From positions 1 to 64,000 of the forward strand of contig CALNXN010000006.1 in assembly GCA_942490645.1 (NCBI GenBank): a DNA stretch of 64,000 nucleotides, written 5' to 3'. Positions 25,608 through 34,775 of the stretch are shown in pieces. The notes beneath the pieces were generated by a model. It had not been told where the DNA came from and did not search any database. It saw only the letters and a list, made by a program, of their open reading frames with translations. Position numbers and translations under genes: made by a program. This DNA is from CALNXN01 sp942490645 (GTDB taxonomy: Bacteria > Pseudomonadota > Alphaproteobacteria > Rhodobacterales > Rhodobacteraceae). How positions within the stretch are numbered: position 1 is the first letter of the stretch; each line of letters begins with the position of its first letter.

Positions 25608-27488
25608 ATGGAAGGTTTCCTGTACCAAGCCTCGATCTACCTCCTCGCCGCTGTGATCGCAGTGCCGATCGCGGCGCGGCTGGGATTTGGCTCCGTGCTG
25701 GGGTACCTGGCGGCGGGCATCGTGATTGGCCCGGTGCTGGGGCTTGTGGGTTCGGAGACGCAGGATTTGCAGCACTTTGCCGAGTTTGGCGTGGTTGTGA
25801 TGCTGTTCCTGATCGGGCTGGAATTGGAACCGCGCGCGTTGTGGGACATGCGCCACAGGTTGCTGGGTCTGGGCGGATTGCAGGTGGTGCTGAGCACGCT
25901 GGCGCTGATGGCGATTGCGATGGCCTACGGCCAACCCTGGGGCATAGCACTGGCCATTGGTCTGGCCTTGTCGCTCAGTTCGACCGCGATCGTGCTGCAA
26001 ACCCTATCCGAAAAGGGGTTGATGCAAACCAGCGGCGGGCGCTCCACTTTTTCGGTGCTGCTGACGCAGGATATTGCGGTGATCCCCATTCTGGCGTTCC
26101 TGCCGCTGTTGGTGACGACCATCCCGATGTCGATTGCCGCCGATGGGTCCATCATCCGGCCTGAGGACGCGCACCACGGGGATGCGCATCATGTGTCGCT
26201 GTCGCTGGTCGAAGGATTGCCCGCATGGGGCGTGACCCTTGTGACCATAGGCGCGATTGCCGCTGTGATCTTTGCGGGCGTGTTTCTGACCCGCCCGGTG
26301 TTCCGGTTCATCCACGCCGCACACCTGCGCGAAATGTACACGGCACTGGCCCTGCTGATCGTGGTGGGCATTTCGTTTCTGATGATGCTGGTCGGTCTGT
26401 CGCCCGCCTTGGGCGCGTTTCTGGCCGGTGTGGTGCTGGCCAGTTCCGAATTCCGCCACGAGCTGGAGACCGACCTTGAACCCTTCAAGGGGCTGCTTTT
26501 GGGGCTCTTTTTCATCACCGTGGGCGCGGGCATCAACTTTACGCTGCTCTTTGGAAACATGCCCGCCATCGTGTCGATGGCCCTGCTGGTGATCCTAGTG
26601 AAAGGGGTGATCCTGTGGGGGTTGGCCGTCGCGTTCAAGCTTAAGGGACGCGATCGGTGGCTCTTTGCGCTGGGATTGGCGCAAGCGGGGGAATTCGGTT
26701 TCGTGCTGGTGTCGTTTTCGGTGCAGCAATCGGTGATCCCGGTCGATGTGGCCGAAACCCTGTTGCTGGTCATCGCCCTGTCGATGTTGATTACGCCCTT
26801 GTTGTTCATCCTCTTCGATCTGCTGAGCCGTCGCATGGAAGAGGCCGGCACCCAGCATGAGGCCGATGAGATTGACGAAGAAGGCCCGGTGATCATTGCG
26901 GGGATTGGGCGGTTTGGGCAGATCGTGAACCGTCTGGTGCAGGCCAACGGGTTTAAGACGGTGGTGCTGGACAACGATATGGAAACCATTGCCGTGATGC
27001 GTCGGTTTGGGTTCAAAGGGTTCTTGGGCGATCCGACGCGGCCCGACATCCTGCGCGCGGCAGGTCTGTTGAAAGCGCGCGTGTTGGTGGTGTCGCTGGA
27101 CGATCCCGAGGCCGCGATCAAACTGGTGACCTATGCACGCGCACAGCGCCCTGACCTGCACATTGTGGCACGGGCACGGGACCGGACACATGTCTATCGT
27201 CTCTACCGGGCGGGGGCCGACGACATCGTGCGCGAGATGTTCGACAGTTCGCTGCGGGCCGGGCGCTACGTTCTGGAGAACATGGGGTTGAGCGAATATG
27301 AGGCCGCCGAAGCCGAAAAGTTCTTTTACAGCCATGACCGGGAAGCGGTGCGTCAACTGGCGCAACTGTGGGACCCGGATATCCCACCGAGCCAGAACAA
27401 GGCCTATGTGGAGCGCGCCAAGGCGTTGCAAAAGGAGCTTGAGACGGCCTTCCTGGCCCGCGATGACATCGAAAGCAAACGCGCCTGA
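25608..27488 (+). CDS. CPA2-type cation:proton antiporter with TrkA-N domain (KefB/C-like)
   Basis: The 626-residue product has an N-terminal membrane part of about 12 helices (residues 1-400), with LGYLAAGIVIGPVLGLV and LALSLSSTAIVLQTLSEKG. A Rossmann RCK/TrkA-N domain starts at PVIIAGIGRFGQIVNRLV (about residue 425) and contains LGDPTRPDILRAAG. Together these mark K+/H+ efflux systems of the Kef type. The tail is helical and charged. It likely exports K+ in exchange for H+ under nucleotide control. It follows the Lrp gene closely, but a joint role is not evident. Confidence 0.9.
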   Translation: MEGFLYQASIYLLAAVIAVPIAARLGFGSVLGYLAAGIVIGPVLGLVGSETQDLQHFAEFGVVVMLFLIGLELEPRALWDMRHRLLGLGGLQVVLSTLALMAIAMAYGQPWGIALAIGLALSLSSTAIVLQTLSEKGLMQTSGGRSTFSVLLTQDIAVIPILAFLPLLVTTIPMSIAADGSIIRPEDAHHGDAHHVSLSLVEGLPAWGVTLVTIGAIAAVIFAGVFLTRPVFRFIHAAHLREMYTALALLIVVGISFLMMLVGLSPALGAFLAGVVLASSEFRHELETDLEPFKGLLLGLFFITVGAGINFTLLFGNMPAIVSMALLVILVKGVILWGLAVAFKLKGRDRWLFALGLAQAGEFGFVLVSFSVQQSVIPVDVAETLLLVIALSMLITPLLFILFDLLSRRMEEAGTQHEADEIDEEGPVIIAGIGRFGQIVNRLVQANGFKTVVLDNDMETIAVMRRFGFKGFLGDPTRPDILRAAGLLKARVLVVSLDDPEAAIKLVTYARAQRPDLHIVARARDRTHVYRLYRAGADDIVREMFDSSLRAGRYVLENMGLSEYEAAEAEKFFYSHDREAVRQLAQLWDPDIPPSQNKAYVERAKALQKELETAFLARDDIESKRA

Positions 27489-27513
27489 GCGTTCATTTGT
27501 GCCGCGGCGATGT

Positions 27514-28542
27514 TCAACCGTCGCTGACGCCAGCTTCCGCAAAGGTGGCCATGCCTGACAGACAGGCCGTCGCGGCCTTGAGCACGCCCAAAGCTGCCGC
27601 AGCACCCGATGCCTCGCCCAGCCGCAGCCCCAGATCCAGCAATGGCGCCTTGTTCAGGGCCGCGAGCAACCGGGGATGCGCCGCTTCCGCACTTTGGTGC
27701 CCTGCAACGCAGTGATCCAGCGCGCCCGGTTGCGTTTGCGCCAGACAGGCGGCAGCAGCACAGCAGATGAACCCATCCAGAATGACCGGGATGCGCAACG
27801 CGCGGGCCCGCGCGATGGCCCCCACGATGCCCGCCAACTCACGCCCGCCCAGACGGCGCAGGGTTTCCATCCCGTCGCCTTTGCCTGCATGCAGCGCCAC
27901 GCCTTCGGCCACGACGCGCGCCTTGTTGGCCAGACCCGCGTCATCCACGCCGGTGCCGCGCCCGGTCCAGTCCTGCGCGTCGCCGCCGAACAGAGCAGTG
28001 GCCAGTGCCGCCGCTGAGGTGGTGTTGCCAATGCCCATTTCGCCGGTGATCAGCACATCGGCCTGCGCATCAACCGCCTGCCAGCCAGCGTGCAGGGCGG
28101 CAACGACGTCGGCTTCGGTCATTGCAGGGCCTTGTGTGAAATCCGCGGTGGGCGTGTCCAGCGACAGAGCATGCACGTCGAGCCGTGCGTCAAATGCCTT
28201 GGCCAGTTGGTTGATCGCGGCCCCGCCGTGCCGGAAATTGGCGACCATTTGTGCGGTCACTTCGGGCGGAAACGCCGATACACCTTGTGCTGCAACACCG
28301 TGATTACCTGCAAACACAATGATTTGAGGCGCGCTTATCACCGGGCGATCGGTGCCGCGCCAGCTTGCGTACCAGATCGCCAATTCTTCCAATGCGCCCA
28401 ACGCGCCGGGTGGTTTGGTCAACTGGCCATTGCGCGCCTCCGCGGCGGCGCGGGCCTCTGTGGCCGGTGTGGGCTGATCTGCAATCAGAGCGCGAAACCC
28501 GTTCAGGTCCGAAAAAGCTGGGGGCACGCGGGTATCCTTCAT
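27514..28542 (-). CDS. cobT: Nicotinate-nucleotide-dimethylbenzimidazole phosphoribosyltransferase
   Basis: Makes alpha-ribazole phosphate for the lower ligand of cobalamin. The 342-residue length and motifs fit: TKPPGALGALEELA near the N-terminus, VFAGNHGVAAQGVSAFP and the phosphate-binding GEMGIGNTTSAAAL (about residues 165-178), then ILDGFICCAAA. It is divergent from cobS with 68 bases between, too short for a cobalamin riboswitch, and none is seen. Confidence 0.95.
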   Translation of the reverse strand: MKDTRVPPAFSDLNGFRALIADQPTPATEARAAAEARNGQLTKPPGALGALEELAIWYASWRGTDRPVISAPQIIVFAGNHGVAAQGVSAFPPEVTAQMVANFRHGGAAINQLAKAFDARLDVHALSLDTPTADFTQGPAMTEADVVAALHAGWQAVDAQADVLITGEMGIGNTTSAAALATALFGGDAQDWTGRGTGVDDAGLANKARVVAEGVALHAGKGDGMETLRRLGGRELAGIVGAIARARALRIPVILDGFICCAAAACLAQTQPGALDHCVAGHQSAEAAHPRLLAALNKAPLLDLGLRLGEASGAAAALGVLKAATACLSGMATFAEAGVSDG

Positions 28543-28610
28543 TGCATGTGCTGACGCCCCTGTTTACCCAAAGAGGCCTGACCCACAAGCATTTTAGAGG
28601 CACGTTCTCG

Positions 28611-29375
28611 ATGAAAGCCGACCCGACAGTGCAGCCCCTGCAAGACGTGATGCTGGCCTTTGCCCTGCTCAGCCGTTTGCCCATGCCGCGCCTGCCGGAT
28701 CAGGCCTTTGCGCAAGGTGCGCGCGCAGTCTGGGCCTATCCTGTCGTGGGCCTTGTGCTGGGCGGCGTGGCAGTTTTTTTGAGCTGGGGCGCGATGGGCC
28801 TTGGCGTGCCAAGCGGCGTGGCGGCGGGTCTCGGGCTGGCCTTGTTGATGCTGCTGAGCGGCGCCATGCATGAAGACGGCTTGGCCGATACCGTCGATGG
28901 GTTTTGGGGCGGGCACGACCCGGCGCGGCGGTTGGAGATCATGAACGACAGCCAGATCGGCACCTACGGGGTGCTGGCGCTGATCGTGGTGACGGGTGTT
29001 CGCTGGCTGACGTTCGCAACCCTCTTGCCGGTGGCGCCTTTAGCGCTGGTGGCGTGCTGCGTGGTCTCGCGCGGGATGATGGCGCCGGTCATGGCCGCCC
29101 TGCCCCATGCCCGCCCCACCGGATTGGCGCAAAGCGTCGGACGCCCAAGCGCGGTTTTGGCCGGGCTTGGGGTGGCTGTGTCTGTTGTCGTGGCCATTGT
29201 CTTGACGGGGCCGGTGGCCTTTGTGTTGGCAGGCCTCGGCCTGATAGCGGCGACGGTCATCGGCTATGTCGCACAGGCCAAGATCGGCGGGCATACCGGC
29301 GATATTCTAGGGGCCGTACAGCAAATATCAGAACTGGTGATGCTGGTGATACTGGCAAGCGTGCTGGGCGCATAA
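28611..29375 (+). CDS. cobS: Adenosylcobinamide-GDP ribazoletransferase (cobalamin synthase)
   Basis: An integral membrane enzyme joining adenosylcobinamide-GDP and alpha-ribazole, the last step of cobalamin assembly. The 254-residue product has the family motifs LSRLPMPRLP at the start, MHEDGLADTVDGFWGG (about residues 84-99) and RRLEIMNDSQIGTYG, plus about six membrane helices. Start 28611 is chosen over an upstream frame because it matches the family start. A bidirectional terminator follows. Confidence 0.95.
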   Translation: MKADPTVQPLQDVMLAFALLSRLPMPRLPDQAFAQGARAVWAYPVVGLVLGGVAVFLSWGAMGLGVPSGVAAGLGLALLMLLSGAMHEDGLADTVDGFWGGHDPARRLEIMNDSQIGTYGVLALIVVTGVRWLTFATLLPVAPLALVACCVVSRGMMAPVMAALPHARPTGLAQSVGRPSAVLAGLGVAVSVVVAIVLTGPVAFVLAGLGLIAATVIGYVAQAKIGGHTGDILGAVQQISELVMLVILASVLGA

Positions 29376-29413
29376 AAAAACGCGCGCCCCTCAGGGACGC
29401 GCGCATATTTTTT
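29374..29413. terminator. Bidirectional intrinsic terminator between cobS and carD
   Basis: A G/C-rich stem (GCGCGC and CCC pairing with GGG and the matching GCGCGC strand, about 29381-29404) is flanked by seven A on the left and six T on the right. It can therefore end both the + strand cobS and the - strand carD transcripts. Confidence 0.88.
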
Positions 29414-29427
29414 GCTTATGTGTTGGC

Positions 29428-29940
29428 TTAGGCCGCGACGCGGCTTTCGAGCACATCGCCGACCTGCTTGGCTGCGGCAATCTCGTCGCCACCACCAACA
29501 GCCGCGACTTCACGTGTCAAACGCTCGAGTGCGGCTTCATAAAGCTGGCGCTCGGAATAGCTCTGCTCGCGCTGATCGTCGGTGCGGTGCAGGTCGCGCA
29601 CGACCTCGGCGATGGCAATCAGATCACCGGAGTTGATCTTTTGCTCGTATTCCTGCGCGCGGCGGGACCACATTGCGCGCTTGACCTTGGCCTTGCCGCG
29701 CAGCGTTTTCATTGCGTGCGTGATCACATCGGGAGAGCTAAGCGCGCGCATCCCGATCTCGGTCGCCTTATGCGTCGGCACACGCAGGGTCATCTTGTCC
29801 TTCTCAAAGGAGATCACGAACAGTTCCAGCGAGATGCCCGCCACTTCCTGCTCTTCGACGGAGACGATCTGGCCCACGCCATGCGCCGGGTAGACGACGA
29901 ATTCATTCGGGCGGAAGTCCAGTTTTTTCGATTTTGTCAT
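29428..29940 (-). CDS. carD: CarD-family RNA polymerase-binding regulator
   Basis: The 170-residue product has the N-terminal CarD/TRCF Tudor-like RNA polymerase interaction domain (FVVYPAHGVGQIVSVEEQ, then KMTLRVPTHKA) and a helical C-terminal DNA-binding half (WSRRAQEYEQKINSGDLIAIAEVVRDLHR). CarD proteins stabilise open complexes, notably at rRNA promoters, and they partner with alphaproteobacterial sigma-70. It is monocistronic, ending in the terminator shared with cobS. Confidence 0.95.
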   Translation of the reverse strand: MTKSKKLDFRPNEFVVYPAHGVGQIVSVEEQEVAGISLELFVISFEKDKMTLRVPTHKATEIGMRALSSPDVITHAMKTLRGKAKVKRAMWSRRAQEYEQKINSGDLIAIAEVVRDLHRTDDQREQSYSERQLYEAALERLTREVAAVGGGDEIAAAKQVGDVLESRVAA

Positions 29941-30246
29941 GCGTATATCCTTGGCGTTTTGGGCCGTTTTTCGAGTATGTCACAGTCAAAAGCGCCGTAG
30001 TCGCGGCTATCCCGTTGCCCGCGTCCATGCGTTTTCTGTCCAGATTTTAAAGCCGGTGCGCCCGTCTTCTTCGGCTCATGACACATCCGTGTTTCATTTC
30101 GAAGTTAAGTATATCACAAAAAAGGGCATCCAGAAAGCTTACCTAAGGGAAGGTATGGGTTAGCACTTCTGATTCAAGCAGTTAAGCGGCGCAATTGACG
30201 TAAAACAATGCGCGATTCGCGCGGCTGAACCCGCCCGCGATTCGTA
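29941..30246. other. Gap between carD and fdxA
   Basis: About 300 bases with no gene. It must hold the minus-strand promoter of carD. A lower-G+C patch at 30085-30180 is the most likely place, but no clear -35/-10 pair stands out. Confidence 0.4.
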
Positions 30247-30585
30247 TCAGCCGCCTTCGCCTGGCGCTTCGGAGAAATACTTCTCCAGCTTTCCTGCCTC
30301 ACCATCATGTTCTTCGGCGTTGGGCAGTGGGTCTTTCTTGGTGATGATGACGGGCCACATTTCGGAATATTTGCGATTGAACTCGACCCATTTCTCCATG
30401 TCCGGCTCCGTGTCGGGGCGGATCGCGTCTGCCGGACATTCGGGTTCGCACACGCCACAATCGATGCATTCATCGGGATGAATCACCAGCATATTCTCGC
30501 CTTCGTAAAAGCAATCCACCGGACAGACTTCGACGCAGTCTGTGTATTTGCAGTTGATACAGCTGTCGTTGACGATGTAGGTCAT
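30247..30585 (-). CDS. fdxA: Ferredoxin, 7Fe type
   Basis: The 112-residue product (start MTYIVNDSCINC at 30585) carries the FdxA-type cluster ligands: CINCKYTDCVEVCPVDC, then CIDCGVCEPECP. This is the pattern for one 3Fe-4S and one 4Fe-4S cluster. The C-terminal 50 residues are the usual FdxA extension (MEKWVEFNRKYSEMWPVI). It is a cytoplasmic electron carrier. It is followed on the same strand only by the carD gap; the S4 gene upstream may be in the same transcript. Confidence 0.95.
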   Translation of the reverse strand: MTYIVNDSCINCKYTDCVEVCPVDCFYEGENMLVIHPDECIDCGVCEPECPADAIRPDTEPDMEKWVEFNRKYSEMWPVIITKKDPLPNAEEHDGEAGKLEKYFSEAPGEGG

Positions 30586-30636
30586 GGCGCCATCTTTGTA
30601 AGGTCTAGTTGACACTAGCTAGAACAGCACGCGCCA

Positions 30637-31014
30637 TCATTCAAGAGATCGGGAGCGCGAATTGTCCAAGGTGCGACGATCACGCTTCGTCGGGCGGCCC
30701 TTGCCGTCATAGGCCGGGTTTTCGGGGGGCGGTTTTTCGCGGCGCGGTTGCGGTGGCGCGAGATCCGTGTAAAGCGCCTGCGCCTCTGGTGCCGGGCCAC
30801 GGCGCACCCCGATCGCGTCGATCTGGATTACGCGCACATCGTCGCCCTGCGCAAAGGTCAGTACGTCGCCCGGACCAACGGATGTGGCACGTTTTTCAAC
30901 CCGGTCGCCGTTGACCCGCACCGCCCCCGCCACGACGCGCGCGGCGGCCAGAGAGCGGGTCTTGAAAAACCGCGCATGCCACAGCCATTTGTCGAGGCGC
31001 AGCTTTTCCGCCAA
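30637..31014 (-). CDS. RNA-binding S4-domain protein (HslR type)
   Basis: The 125-residue product begins with an S4 domain (LRLDKWLWHARFFKTRSLAA, then VRVNGDRVEKRATSVGPGD) like the ribosome-associated heat shock protein HslR/Hsp15, which rescues stalled 50S subunits. The C-terminal third is basic and Pro-rich. It starts one base after the helicase stop on the same strand, so the two are surely co-transcribed, linking it to RNA metabolism. Confidence 0.9.
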   Translation of the reverse strand: MAEKLRLDKWLWHARFFKTRSLAAARVVAGAVRVNGDRVEKRATSVGPGDVLTFAQGDDVRVIQIDAIGVRRGPAPEAQALYTDLAPPQPRREKPPPENPAYDGKGRPTKRDRRTLDNSRSRSLE

Positions 31015-31015
31015 T

Positions 31016-33820
31016 TCAGGTGTTGTCCTTGAGCCCCATCAGGGCCGCTGCGAATGGGTTGTCAGGGTCGATCTTTTTCTCGGGCTTGGGCGGACGGGCG
31101 GCAAAGGTCTTGGCCCCCTGCCCCTTGTCGCCGCGCGGACCGCCCTTGTGACCTTTGGGTCCCGGCTTGCCCTTGCCTTTGGGACGGTCGCCACCACGCC
31201 GCGCCGCCGGTGCGGGACGGGCCCATGTGAAGGTGTAAAACACCTCCATCTCCGGTTCGGCCTCGGCTGTCTCAACCGCCATTTCGGGCGGCATCTCACC
31301 GGGCACCTCGACAGGCGCGTCCGGCACTTCGGGCACTGGTTCAGGCGTCTCGTCAGGTTGCTGAGGCGTCTCGGTCGGTGCATCCGGCACTTCGCTGGGC
31401 GCGTCGGGTATTTCCGTGGGCGGGTCCTTCGGCGTTTGCGCCTTTATCTTGGCGCGCTCGCCTTTTTCGGCCTTGTAGCCCAACCCCTGCATCAGGTCCG
31501 CGAACTGATCCAACGTCATGCCCGTGATTGACAGCATGTCGGCCTTGGCCTCGAAACCGCTGCGCGAGTTTTCCGCGCGCAGCATGTCGGCCAGCCGTTC
31601 CAGCATATCGATCCGGATCGCCCGATCGCCCGCGATGCGGTAACCCGACATCGTGTCGGCCCCTTCGGGTGCTGCGGCATCAGCCGGGATTGTCACCAAA
31701 CCGGGGGGCGGCGATTCGGGAAATTCGCTCAAGCCTTTGGTCAGCGACCACAACACCAGACGCAGGCGCGTGGGCGCGGGCTTCAGCAACAGCGGCATAA
31801 AGATCGTGAACTGACCGAACCGCAGCCCGTGTTTGCGCAGCGCACCGCGCGCGTCCTGATCCAATGCCTTGACCTCGTCGGCGACCTGAGCACGCGGCAG
31901 CACGCCCATCGCCTCGACCATGCGGAAGGCAAACCCACGTGCCAGACCGGTGAGCGCCTCATCGCGGCTGAGGTTCATCAGCGGCTCGAACAATGCGGCG
32001 ATCTTACGGTCGATGAAGTGCTGCAAGCGGCGCTGCACCTTTTGCGCAACCTCGGGTCCGGCCACGTCATCGACGAAAACCTCGACCTGCGGCTTGAGCG
32101 CATCGGAACCCGCGACCAGTTTGCCAACCGCGTCCGCGCCCCACATCAGCCCGCCCTGTTCGGTGAAATCAATCTCCGTGTCGGGTGCGTTGTAAAAGCG
32201 GTCAGCGCGCAGGTGAAACTGCGGCGCCAACGCCTGTAGCGCAGCGGTCTTGATCGTTTTGGCTTCGGCAACGCCGGCACCCTTGTCTTGTGAGAAGCGG
32301 AAACCTTCCAACTTGCCCACATATTCGCCTTCGACGGTCACTTCGCCGGTCGATGATACCTCTGCCACCATGGCTTCCTTCTGGCCGAGCCGGCGCAAAA
32401 GCACGGATGTGCGCCGGTCTACAAATCTTTGGGTCAGACGTTCGTGCAGCGCGTCCGACAGCCTGTCTTCTACGACACGCGTCGCGTCGCGCCAATGACT
32501 TTCGTCAATCGTCCACCCTTTGCGCTGCGCGACATATGTCCATGTGCGGATAAACGCCAGTCGCTTTGACAGCGCGTCGATATCGCCATCGGTGCGGTCG
32601 ATGCGCTTGATCTGGCGCGCCAGCCAGTCATCGGGGATGCGTCCGCGCTCGTGCAGATCGTTGAAAATGATCTCCAGCAGGCCCGCGTGTTCGGCGTGGC
32701 TGATGCCGCGAAAATCCGGGATCCGGCAGACATCCCACAAGAGCCGCACAGACGGACCGTCGGTGCAGCGCGCCTCGATCTCGGCCACGGAGGCCAGCGT
32801 TTTCAGCGCGCGCAAATCATCGGATTCGCGCGCTTTGACGAGGATGTCATTGTCAGGCGCGGCCTCCAGCGTGGAGATCAGGCGGTTGAGCGAACCAAAC
32901 TGCAGCGCCGGGTTGCGCCAGTTGAGTTTGCGCTGAGGTGTAAACGAATGATCCATGATCGCACGTGCCACCTGATCATCCAGTGGGGCCGCATCGCCCG
33001 TCACCCCGAAGGTACCGCTTTTCATGCCGCGCCCGGCCCGGCCCGCGATCTGGGCCAATTCATTAGGTGCCAAAGGCCGCATCCGCCGCCCGTCAAATTT
33101 GGACAGCGCTGAAAACGCGACGTGATCCACGTCGAGGTTAAGGCCCATGCCGATCGCATCCGTGGCCACGAGATAATCAACCTCGCCGTTTTGGTACATA
33201 TCCACCTGCGCGTTGCGTGTGCGGGGGCTGAGCGCCCCCATGACGACCGCTGCACCGCCTTTTTGACGGCGGATCAGCTCAGCGATGGCATATACATTTT
33301 CAACCGAAAAGCCGACTATTGCACTGCGAGGCCGCATACGGCTTATCTTTTTCGGACCAGAATACGTCAATTCGGACATCCGCTCACGGCGCATGAATTC
33401 CACGCCCGGGATCAGATCCGAAATCGCGCCACGCATCGTGTCGGAGCCCAAGAAAAGCGTCTCATGCAGGCCACGGCTGCGCATCAGGCGGTCAGTAAAG
33501 ACATGCCCGCGCTCCGGATCGGCACAGAGTTGAATTTCGTCGACTGCCAGAAAATCGCAGCCCATCCCTTCGGGCATCGCCTCGACCGTGCAGACCCAAT
33601 ATTGCGTGCGCGGTGGCACGATGCGCTCTTCACCCGTCACCAGTGCCACGACAGAAGGGCCGCGCACCGACACGATACGGTCGTAGACCTCGCGCGCCAA
33701 AAGGCGCAACGGCAGGCCGATCACCCCTGTGCGGTGGCCCAGCATCCGTTCGATGGCGTAGGTGGTTTTGCCGGTGTTGGTCGGCCCCAAAACGGCGACG
33801 ACGCGGGTATTGCCTGCCAC
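31016..33820 (-). CDS. SUV3-like DExH RNA helicase
   Basis: The 934-residue product starts with a Walker A (AVLGPTNTGKTTYAIERML), then LPLRLLAREVYDR and a DEIQ box (FLAVDEIQLCADPERG), the helicase C-domain with ATDAIGMGLNLDVDHV and the arginine motif QIAGRAGRG. This matches SUV3, the mitochondrial degradosome helicase, and its alphaproteobacterial relatives. The last 200 residues are low complexity: acidic/Pro repeats of the type EVPDAP/ETPE, then a Lys/Gly-rich tail (KGKGKPGPKGHKGG). An S4 protein follows in the operon. Probable role: RNA unwinding in turnover or ribosome work. Confidence 0.9.
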   Translation of the reverse strand: MAGNTRVVAVLGPTNTGKTTYAIERMLGHRTGVIGLPLRLLAREVYDRIVSVRGPSVVALVTGEERIVPPRTQYWVCTVEAMPEGMGCDFLAVDEIQLCADPERGHVFTDRLMRSRGLHETLFLGSDTMRGAISDLIPGVEFMRRERMSELTYSGPKKISRMRPRSAIVGFSVENVYAIAELIRRQKGGAAVVMGALSPRTRNAQVDMYQNGEVDYLVATDAIGMGLNLDVDHVAFSALSKFDGRRMRPLAPNELAQIAGRAGRGMKSGTFGVTGDAAPLDDQVARAIMDHSFTPQRKLNWRNPALQFGSLNRLISTLEAAPDNDILVKARESDDLRALKTLASVAEIEARCTDGPSVRLLWDVCRIPDFRGISHAEHAGLLEIIFNDLHERGRIPDDWLARQIKRIDRTDGDIDALSKRLAFIRTWTYVAQRKGWTIDESHWRDATRVVEDRLSDALHERLTQRFVDRRTSVLLRRLGQKEAMVAEVSSTGEVTVEGEYVGKLEGFRFSQDKGAGVAEAKTIKTAALQALAPQFHLRADRFYNAPDTEIDFTEQGGLMWGADAVGKLVAGSDALKPQVEVFVDDVAGPEVAQKVQRRLQHFIDRKIAALFEPLMNLSRDEALTGLARGFAFRMVEAMGVLPRAQVADEVKALDQDARGALRKHGLRFGQFTIFMPLLLKPAPTRLRLVLWSLTKGLSEFPESPPPGLVTIPADAAAPEGADTMSGYRIAGDRAIRIDMLERLADMLRAENSRSGFEAKADMLSITGMTLDQFADLMQGLGYKAEKGERAKIKAQTPKDPPTEIPDAPSEVPDAPTETPQQPDETPEPVPEVPDAPVEVPGEMPPEMAVETAEAEPEMEVFYTFTWARPAPAARRGGDRPKGKGKPGPKGHKGGPRGDKGQGAKTFAARPPKPEKKIDPDNPFAAALMGLKDNT

Positions 33821-33851
33821 GGGCGCTTGCCTAACTTAAATGCGGCGCACG

Positions 33852-34403
33852 TCAGAGCGTGCGGCCAATTCCACTGCGTTTGAGTTGTTCGAGCGCGGTT
33901 TTGGCGTTCTCGTGGTGCGGATGCAAGTCCAGAACCCGGCGAAAAGCCTGCTCTGCGCGTTCCAGGTCGTCAAACTCCTGAAACATCACGCCCAGACCGA
34001 AGAGCGCATTGAAGTTGTTGGGGTTCAGCGTCAGGGCGCGCTGCAAATCCGCCAGCGCCGGACCGTAGAGCCCTGCGGTATAATAGGCGGTCGCCCGCGC
34101 ATGCCATCCTTCGGCAAAATCGGGCGCATGATCTGTCAGGGCCGTCAAATGCTCGATTGCGGCTTGCGCGTTTTCGGCTTTGAGCGCGTCGCGTCCCCGC
34201 TTGAGCAACAAATCCATTGCAGCCGAGCCGGAGCGCGACCACATCAGATCAATCTCGCGCTCAATGCGGGAGGCCTCGGATTCGGGCGCTGCGCGCAGTT
34301 GGTCCAACAGCGCATCCGCATTTTCCTGCGCCTGTAAAGGTAAGGAAAACGTGACTGTGACCGCAAGTGCCGCAACGATAGGTTTGAGATTGATGCGTTT
34401 CAT
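33852..34403 (-). CDS. Periplasmic tetratricopeptide-repeat protein
   Basis: Starting at MKRINLKPIVAALAV (34403), with AGGTG at a good distance, gives 183 residues and a signal peptide cut after LQAQ. Three to four TPR units follow, e.g. HLTALTDHAPDFAEGWHARA, YTAGLYGPALADLQRALTL and LDLHPHHENAKTALEQLKRS. It probably mediates protein contacts in the periplasm; the partner is unknown. It is divergent from the SCP2 gene. Confidence 0.88.
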   Translation of the reverse strand: MKRINLKPIVAALAVTVTFSLPLQAQENADALLDQLRAAPESEASRIEREIDLMWSRSGSAAMDLLLKRGRDALKAENAQAAIEHLTALTDHAPDFAEGWHARATAYYTAGLYGPALADLQRALTLNPNNFNALFGLGVMFQEFDDLERAEQAFRRVLDLHPHHENAKTALEQLKRSGIGRTL

Positions 34404-34484
34404 GCTCATAACACCTGTGAATGTAACAGGCGTGCGCAGCAATTCCAGAGGGCGCGGGCCAAGAGATGCAAAAAGGGTACGAAA

Positions 34485-34775
34485 ATGAGCGATATTGTGA
34501 ACAAGGCGGTTGCTGTACTGAACGAAAAACTGGGCAGCGATGGCTTTGACGGCTCGGCCAAGTTCGACATTCAGGGCGAAGGTGCCGTGATTGTGGACGC
34601 AGGCGGCGCGCGCGCAGGTGATGAAGAGGCCGATGTGACGCTGAGTGCGGATGCAGAAACCTTTGAGGGCATTCTATCCGGCGACACCAACCCCACCAGC
34701 GCGTTCATGACGGGCAAGCTGTCAGTGGACGGCGATATGGGCCAAGCCATGAAACTGGCGGCTGTTCTGGCCTGA
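34485..34775 (+). CDS. SCP2 sterol-binding-type domain protein
   Basis: The 96-residue product is a bare SCP2 domain: FDIQGEGAVIVDAG, EADVTLSADAETFEGILSG and the closing GKLSVDGDMGQAMKLAAVL. Such proteins bind lipids or acyl chains in a hydrophobic tunnel. The stop overlaps the start of the following hydrolase gene by one base (TGATGA), so the two are translationally coupled and may share a lipid substrate. Confidence 0.9.
   Translation: MSDIVNKAVAVLNEKLGSDGFDGSAKFDIQGEGAVIVDAGGARAGDEEADVTLSADAETFEGILSGDTNPTSAFMTGKLSVDGDMGQAMKLAAVLA

Noticed and set aside
28543..28610. Possible cobalamin riboswitch between cobT and cobS
   Set aside because: The gap is 68 bases and has no B12-box-like sequence.
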